Assembly (NCBI GenBank): GCA_016716085.1 | Contig: JADJWY010000018.1 | Coordinates: 1 to 9,779 of the forward strand | Length of the DNA stretch: 9,779 bases | Reading direction: 5' to 3' | Source: Hahellaceae bacterium | Lineage (GTDB): Bacteria > Pseudomonadota > Gammaproteobacteria > Pseudomonadales > Oleiphilaceae | The notes under the pieces: generated by a model | Told to the model about the DNA's origin: nothing | Databases searched by the model: none | Seen by the model: the letters and a program-made list of their open reading frames with translations, nothing else | Program-made: the position numbers and the translations under genes | Shown: positions 6,713-9,779 of the stretch, in pieces | Layout: each line of letters begins with the position of its first letter | How positions within the stretch are numbered: the stretch's first letter is position 1

Positions 6713-7033
6713 ACTAACCGGGCTCGAATCTGAGATGCCATCGATTTTGGATATCCGGGAAATGCGTGGGACATACCGCGCTTCTTCGCGCAGTACCACA
6801 AGATCCTCGCCGTCATCCCCCAGTAATTCGCCAAGCAGGCACTTAACTAGTTCATTTTCATCACCGGAGAACAGATCGATCGAGTGGCATCGAAACTCAG
6901 GATGCTCATTGGCCAATACACGTCCCAGCAATAATCGGAACCTGTGCCAAGCCGTTGGTCCAGAGTCTATATCGACCATCACAGCGTTGGGTAACCAACC
7001 ACAAGTGAGGAGAGTTTCGCTCCTCTTTTCTCT
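6248..7033 (-). CDS. PKS fragment: end of structural KR and N-terminal half of enoylreductase
   Basis: This piece follows the TAA at 7034 in the same frame. It first gives LLLGRVLANEHPEF and EDLVVLREEARYVPRI, the segment that normally links the structural KR to the ER. The ER starts near 6712. Its motifs are AVGLNFRDVMKTLGIYPGE (the LNFRDVM signature), LGDEYAGVV, IGDRVFGLG and MEDAATIP. The PKS reading leaves this frame near 6337, where GTCAACC appears to hold one extra base and the next frame continues TYFTAYHALQRLAKM. Residues encoded below 6337 in this frame are out-of-frame translation. Confidence 0.85.
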   Translation of the reverse strand, partial: REKRSETLLTCGWLPNAVMVDIDSGPTAWHRFRLLLGRVLANEHPEFRCHSIDLFSGDENELVKCLLGELLGDDGEDLVVLREEARYVPRISRISKIDGISDSSPVSGTDGPCRLQIGKTGSTDNLRLRPMARRDPAHDEVEIAVCAVGLNFRDVMKTLGIYPGEAPDANFLGDEYAGVVLQKGQSVTQFAIGDRVFGLGLGAMATHLTVPAAMLLHLPSHLTMEDAATIPVNLLHRLPCSSATGENAEWRKDFDPFRSGE

Positions 7034-8095
7034 TTATGAGAGATTGCACAAGCCCCAAAACGGAATAAGCCCTACGTCCTGCAACACTTGCATATCAGAA
7101 TTAGAGGGCATATCTTCATTTGGTATATCCATACTCCACAGATAGACGATTCCTTTATACTGCTTGTCGAGGAGAACAGACCAACCGTTCCTTACTTCGC
7201 TTGGATAGGCTATGCGGCAAGACTGCCCACGAGTAATAAGTTCGTCAGCTAATTTCTGACCAAGGCCAGACTGATCGCCCAAAATCAACCATCCATGACC
7301 ATATTTATCAATTTGGAATGCTGAAGATACCTTATCCGGATGATCTGCATGAGGATTACCCTGCACTTCTATAGCATTTAGTGGCTTCGTTGCCAAATAT
7401 ACACAACGTCCATTTTCTGTGCATCCATTAGTATCCGAAAATGCAATAGCGTTTATGAAACCCGCATCCCTTAGTAAATTCAGCCACTCATCCCGACGAG
7501 GCAATGTGTGACTGTAGCACGGATGATGATCGCCCGATTTCTCGGTTTCATGCATGATCCGATAAAGAATATTCTGTATAATAGAATTAGAATCTGGCTC
7601 GGAAAATAATAACAGGCCACCAGGAACTAAGCATTCCCAGAGACTCGTTAAATATGACTGTGGTGCGCTCACAAAGGATAGAAGATCCGCTCCGACGACT
7701 AGATCAAACTCGCCTATCGGTAAATCACGTCCCTCATGGCAATCGCCTAGGTTGTACATCCGGCATTCGGCATTAGGAAATTCTCGAAGGCGACCCTCGA
7801 CATGGATGAGAGCTTCGGCTGACTCATCAGATGCCACGTAAAAAGAGCTTGAGGAAGACAATTCAGCAAGCAAGTGCCTCCAAAGCTGCCCCTTACCTGC
7901 ATTGACCTCTAATATTTTCAGGTGAAATCCTACAGGCAATCTTGTTACCAACTCAGCCAGTGCGTGACGAATAAGCAAATTCGCGGTCAACCAGATCGGG
8001 GCACATATTCTGGAATCTAAATAGAGCTCCTTGATGTGTTTGATCTGCGCTGACGAACCTAAATCTACATCACCAGTCGAATTGCGTCGAACAAC
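7034..8095 (-). CDS. PKS fragment: C-methyltransferase (cMT) domain and start of structural KR
   Basis: The cMT adds a methyl group from S-adenosylmethionine to the alpha carbon of the growing chain. Motif I reads LKILEVNAGKGQLW (near 7890-7930), in place of the usual ExGAGtGg. FYVASDESAEA follows as the second strand, then EFDLVVGADLL and LVPGGLLLFSEP, the canonical later motifs of class I methyltransferases. From about 7310 the sequence GWLILGDQSGLGQKLADEL is a degenerate Rossmann strand-loop, typical of the non-catalytic structural KR half between cMT and ER. The frame is open from 8095 and ends with an in-frame TAA at 7034-7036, after which the same frame continues as PKS. The Asn for Gly and Lys for Thr in motif I are uncommon and may weaken SAM binding. 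Confidence 0.85.
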   Translation of the reverse strand, partial: VVRRNSTGDVDLGSSAQIKHIKELYLDSRICAPIWLTANLLIRHALAELVTRLPVGFHLKILEVNAGKGQLWRHLLAELSSSSSFYVASDESAEALIHVEGRLREFPNAECRMYNLGDCHEGRDLPIGEFDLVVGADLLSFVSAPQSYLTSLWECLVPGGLLLFSEPDSNSIIQNILYRIMHETEKSGDHHPCYSHTLPRRDEWLNLLRDAGFINAIAFSDTNGCTENGRCVYLATKPLNAIEVQGNPHADHPDKVSSAFQIDKYGHGWLILGDQSGLGQKLADELITRGQSCRIAYPSEVRNGWSVLLDKQYKGIVYLWSMDIPNEDMPSNSDMQVLQDVGLIPFWGLCNLS

Positions 8096-8122
8096 TCACC
8101 ACAATGCTTCACAAGCATTATT

Positions 8123-8434
8123 TCATAAAAATAACCCTGGAAATTGATCCAAGAGCATACGCCAGAGATTCAGCACTGACTCAGGCGTAACTGGATTGGC
8201 AATTACATACCAGGTCTGACTGGCGGGATCCTGACGCAGGAGACCATCTTTGGAAAGGACTGTAAGGCTGAAATCTAGTAATTCCTCCTTCTCGGCGGGT
8301 AGACCCAGTTGTGATATGGCATCTTTCATTGTGAAAGTATCACCCGGTTTTATTTCCCAACCGAGTTTGTGAAAAGCCTGGTAAAGATATGCCTGCCACA
8401 ACAACAACAGATTTTTTTCGGCTTGGCGTAGCAT
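8123..8434 (-). CDS. PKS fragment: helical region preceding the methyltransferase core
   Basis: Residues such as LLLWQAYLYQAFHKLGWEI, LGLPAEKEELLDFSLTVL and DGLLRQ match the helical segment that precedes the SAM-binding core in DH-cMT PKS modules, with the usual 'yl..al..lGw..' and 'll..L...GLL' pattern. It ends in WRMLLDQFPG and then hits a stop. The adjacent frame continues as QGYFYEIMLVKHCGEL, after which the original frame resumes at about 8095, so a +1/-1 pair lies between about 8140 and 8096. The ATG at 8432-8434 is internal and not a true start. Confidence 0.7.
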   Translation of the reverse strand: MLRQAEKNLLLLWQAYLYQAFHKLGWEIKPGDTFTMKDAISQLGLPAEKEELLDFSLTVLSKDGLLRQDPASQTWYVIANPVTPESVLNLWRMLLDQFPGLFL

Positions 8435-8488
8435 ATCCGCATGGCACAGCCGATTTCGGATGCTATCGCATGAGTTTCCATGAAGCGT

Positions 8489-8761
8489 CTAAATTCTTCC
8501 TGGCAGGAGCATGAACCTAACGGGTGCACAACGATTTTTAAGCTTTGTTGATGTCAACAGCGGTTTCAATTGCCATTGCTGCTCGTAAAGCCAATTGAAG
8601 AATAAATCAGCATCAAAATTATCCACCTGACGATGCCTTAAATTCTCCAAAACCCCCAAAACCCGTCCATCATCCGCGATGATTTTCAATTCCATCACCA
8701 GAGTTGAACGTCCTTGTTTGATCACGTGCATATGCCCAAAACTTTTGCTCCAGAGGCGCAA
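8489..8761 (-). CDS. PKS fragment: C-terminal strand region of DH and post-DH linker
   Basis: The part that reads as PKS spans about 8540 to 8725. It contains 'LVMELKIIADDGRVLGVLEN', matching the DH C-terminal strand with the d.dGrvl..leg.. pattern, followed by LFFNWLYEQQWQ, which resembles the segment (lyeveWq) that ends the DH in reducing PKSs. Upstream, the frame below 8761 is replaced by another frame carrying FLPYAFDRL. Downstream, after LTSTKLK, the sequence runs into a T5/A5 homopolymer at 8535-8539. From there the neighbouring frame (QEEFRRFMETHAIASEIG) is the better PKS reading. Confidence 0.7.
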   Translation of the reverse strand: MRLWSKSFGHMHVIKQGRSTLVMELKIIADDGRVLGVLENLRHRQVDNFDADLFFNWLYEQQWQLKPLLTSTKLKNRCAPVRFMLLPGRI

Positions 8762-9408
8762 AATAAGCTAAGCGATCGAAGGCATATGGTAAAAACATCC
8801 CTAAAGGCGCCCGGGGATCTGACTCATCAGTACATATAAAGCCAATTGAAGCCGCATCGAATAGTGCTGGGTGAAGGTGATACCTGCTTATATCGTCAAG
8901 CAGTTCACCGAGGCGCTTCTACTTTGCATAGCGCCTCGCGGTCGCCAGAAACAGGATACATTCCGAAACAAGGGTCCATAATTCAGCCCCCATTGCTGAG
9001 CTTGTAAGTAGAGTAATTTCGGATCCAATTCCGGTTGACAGCGATTCCGTATCTCCCCGATATTTTCAAAACACGGGGTGCATAAAATTCGCATCTCTCG
9101 GATCGATCCCTTGGCATTACGCGACCAGCCTTCTTCGCCATGAGCGGTTTTACTTGATATGAAAAATTGATTATTATTGGTATCAAAACGAATCTGAATC
9201 TTGGCAGCGCGGTTCCCTTGCATTAGAAACAATGCGCTTTCTATTTCAAAATCTTGAATGTAGCAGACTTTATCAGGGTATATCTCAGCAACGGCCGAAA
9301 GCGAGTTCAATATATCCAGTAGCTGGAAACACAGGACGTCCTGCCAGATGATCTCGCAAGTAAGGAAGCAATCGCATATCCGCATAGCATATCCATGTCG
9401 GATCAGGA
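8725..9408 (-). other. PKS dehydratase (DH) domain, composite over several frames
   Basis: The DH removes water from the beta-hydroxyacyl chain to give an enoyl chain. The first hot-dog half shows HLAGRPVFPATGYIELA, a clear HxxxGxxxxP..Y motif, with the catalytic His codon at 9348-9350. The middle part (about 8945-9305) contains WGLNYGPLF, the conserved YGPxF segment. The second half shows YHLHPALFDAAS, the HPAlfDa motif, with the catalytic Asp codon at 8856-8858. Four reading-frame segments must be joined, with changes near 9305, 8941, 8909 and 8725. Both catalytic residues are intact despite this. The stretch FLPYAFDRLAYFAPLE near 8760-8800 matches the usual 'vP..igrv' strand after the Asp motif. 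Confidence 0.85.
8888..9385 (-). CDS. PKS fragment: central part of dehydratase domain
   Basis: This is the longest open frame within the DH. The real PKS reading is about 8945 to 9305, from 'SAVAEIYPDKVCYIQDFEI' through the YGPLF motif to FWRPR. The first ~26 residues (above 9305) and the last ~18 (below 8945) are out of frame: the neighbouring frames there carry the DH His motif and the continuation REALCKVEAPR leading to the HPALFDA motif. It is therefore a slice of the DH and not an independent gene. No start codon or ribosome site supports separate translation. Confidence 0.75.
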   Translation of the reverse strand: MRICDCFLTCEIIWQDVLCFQLLDILNSLSAVAEIYPDKVCYIQDFEIESALFLMQGNRAAKIQIRFDTNNNQFFISSKTAHGEEGWSRNAKGSIREMRILCTPCFENIGEIRNRCQPELDPKLLYLQAQQWGLNYGPLFRNVSCFWRPRGAMQSRSASVNCLTI

Positions 9409-9411
9409 GTA

Positions 9412-9779
9412 TTAATCCGATGCATTAATAAGGGGATGCTTTACCTGGGCATGCCTTGCTCTCTCTTGTTCGGGAGTTTCGCTCCAATAATGCCGGTGCT
9501 CCCATGGGGTTCCTGGTAAGCGAACAAATCTAGATGTTGCCTTTGTAATATTCTCCCATTGGATATCAAAGCCTAGACAATGCAATTCGCCGAGGGAACA
9601 TAGCATGACCTTCTGGTCATCTTTCTGACGGTGCAGGGAATTCAACACGGTATACCCAGCATCCCGTGATGAAACTGGTAAGCATTGCTTCAAGGAGGTC
9701 GATAGCACTGGATGAGCGCTTAATTCAATAAAAGTACTGAAACCAGCATCAACTATTGCAGAAATGGCTGAATAAAACC
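9412..9779 (-). CDS. PKS fragment: C-terminal end of acyltransferase domain and AT-DH linker
   Basis: This frame is open to the window edge. Its first residues include ELSAHPVL, matching the conserved GPHPVL segment of PKS acyltransferases; the His codon at 9712-9714 is the second AT active-site residue. The AT loads the extender unit (malonyl or methylmalonyl) onto the ACP; the specificity motifs lie outside the window. After it come the usual post-AT segments: a 'SLGELHCLGFDIQW' stretch and 'RLPGTPWEHRHYW', equivalent to the LPxYPWqRxxYW hallmark. HPLI at the end marks the start of the DH domain. The frame then stops at 9412 (TAA), while the DH continues one frame over, so a single-base change lies near 9408. 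Confidence 0.85.
   Translation of the reverse strand, partial: FYSAISAIVDAGFSTFIELSAHPVLSTSLKQCLPVSSRDAGYTVLNSLHRQKDDQKVMLCSLGELHCLGFDIQWENITKATSRFVRLPGTPWEHRHYWSETPEQERARHAQVKHPLINASD

Larger units (their letters stand above)
2968..9779 (-). pseudogene. Type I polyketide synthase with C-terminal alpha-oxoamine synthase, frameshifted, 5' end outside window
   Basis: Minus-strand translation, stitched across frames, gives the order AT(end)-DH-cMT-pseudoKR-ER-KR-ACP-linker-AOS. That is the layout of a highly reducing, methylating PKS module with an appended PLP enzyme. The ketosynthase and the start of the AT lie beyond position 9779, so it cannot be seen whether this is a single iterative module or the last module of a line. 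About 14 frame changes are needed, near 9408, 9305, 8941, 8909, 8725, 8537, 8437, 8140, 8096, 6337, 6254, 5460, 4984 and 4877, and there is one in-frame TAA at 7034-7036. Catalytic motifs survive in all visible domains (DH His and Asp, ER and KR nucleotide loops, KR Ser/Tyr/Asn, ACP Ser, AOS Lys), so decay is recent or the indels are sequence errors. KR-to-ACP wording resembles fungal-type highly reducing PKSs. The stop codon is TGA at 2968-2970, just before an IS remnant. Confidence 0.93.

Noticed and set aside
6552..7145. Plus-strand 197-codon open frame
   Set aside because: Antisense to the clearly homologous pseudoKR/ER coding region; Ser/Arg-rich with no domain pattern.
4877..9408. Programmed ribosomal frameshifting to make the full PKS
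   Set aside because: Some 14 changes in both directions, without common slippery sites or stem-loops, cannot be a programmed mechanism.

Overview
The window is dominated by the 3' two-thirds of a large type I polyketide synthase (PKS) gene on the minus strand. It runs from beyond the right edge (9779) down to a stop codon at 2968. Reading N to C terminus, the sequence shows the end of an acyltransferase (AT), a dehydratase (DH), a C-methyltransferase (cMT), a structural pseudo-ketoreductase region, an enoylreductase (ER), a ketoreductase (KR), an acyl carrier protein (ACP), a ~150-residue polar linker, and a C-terminal PLP-dependent alpha-oxoamine synthase (AOS) domain. The upstream ketosynthase and most of the AT lie outside the window. 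This is a highly reducing, C-methylating module fused to an enzyme that can release the chain by decarboxylative condensation with an amino acid. The expected product type is a long-chain alpha-aminoketone, the same chemistry that starts sphingoid bases and sphinganine-analogue toxins. The product type is inference; the domains are read directly.

The PKS is not one open frame. About 14 frame changes and one in-frame TAA (7034-7036) break it into pieces, yet every catalytic motif in view is preserved across the breaks. The last ~1.9 kb (ACP, linker, AOS; 2968-4876) is uninterrupted. Either the gene was inactivated recently or the assembly contains many single-base indels. The same kind of damage is seen in the two other genes of the window.

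Left of the PKS, about 13 bp past its stop codon, lies a GC-rich insertion-sequence remnant (about 1899-2955, plus-strand transposase 2114-2921). Its transposase has an N-terminal helix-turn-helix, a frameshift near 2260 and a missing C-terminal part. A 20-bp imperfect inverted repeat (16/20 matches) at 1899-1918 and 2936-2955 may mark its ends.

The left 1.7 kb is AT-richer and holds a broken minus-strand gene (74-1697). It encodes an N-terminal membrane anchor, an EF-hand and a major royal jelly protein/Yellow-family beta-propeller domain, interrupted by a TAA at 819-821 and a frameshift near 430-440. Three perfect-to-near-perfect 20-bp tandem repeats (1711-1770) lie directly upstream of its start, and an orphan terminator-like hairpin is at 1821-1851.

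The window looks bacterial: Shine-Dalgarno-type start, IS element, compact spacing. It is probably a proteobacterium with an accessory, decaying or recently acquired region, but the sequence alone does not fix the organism. No RNA genes or CRISPR arrays were seen.
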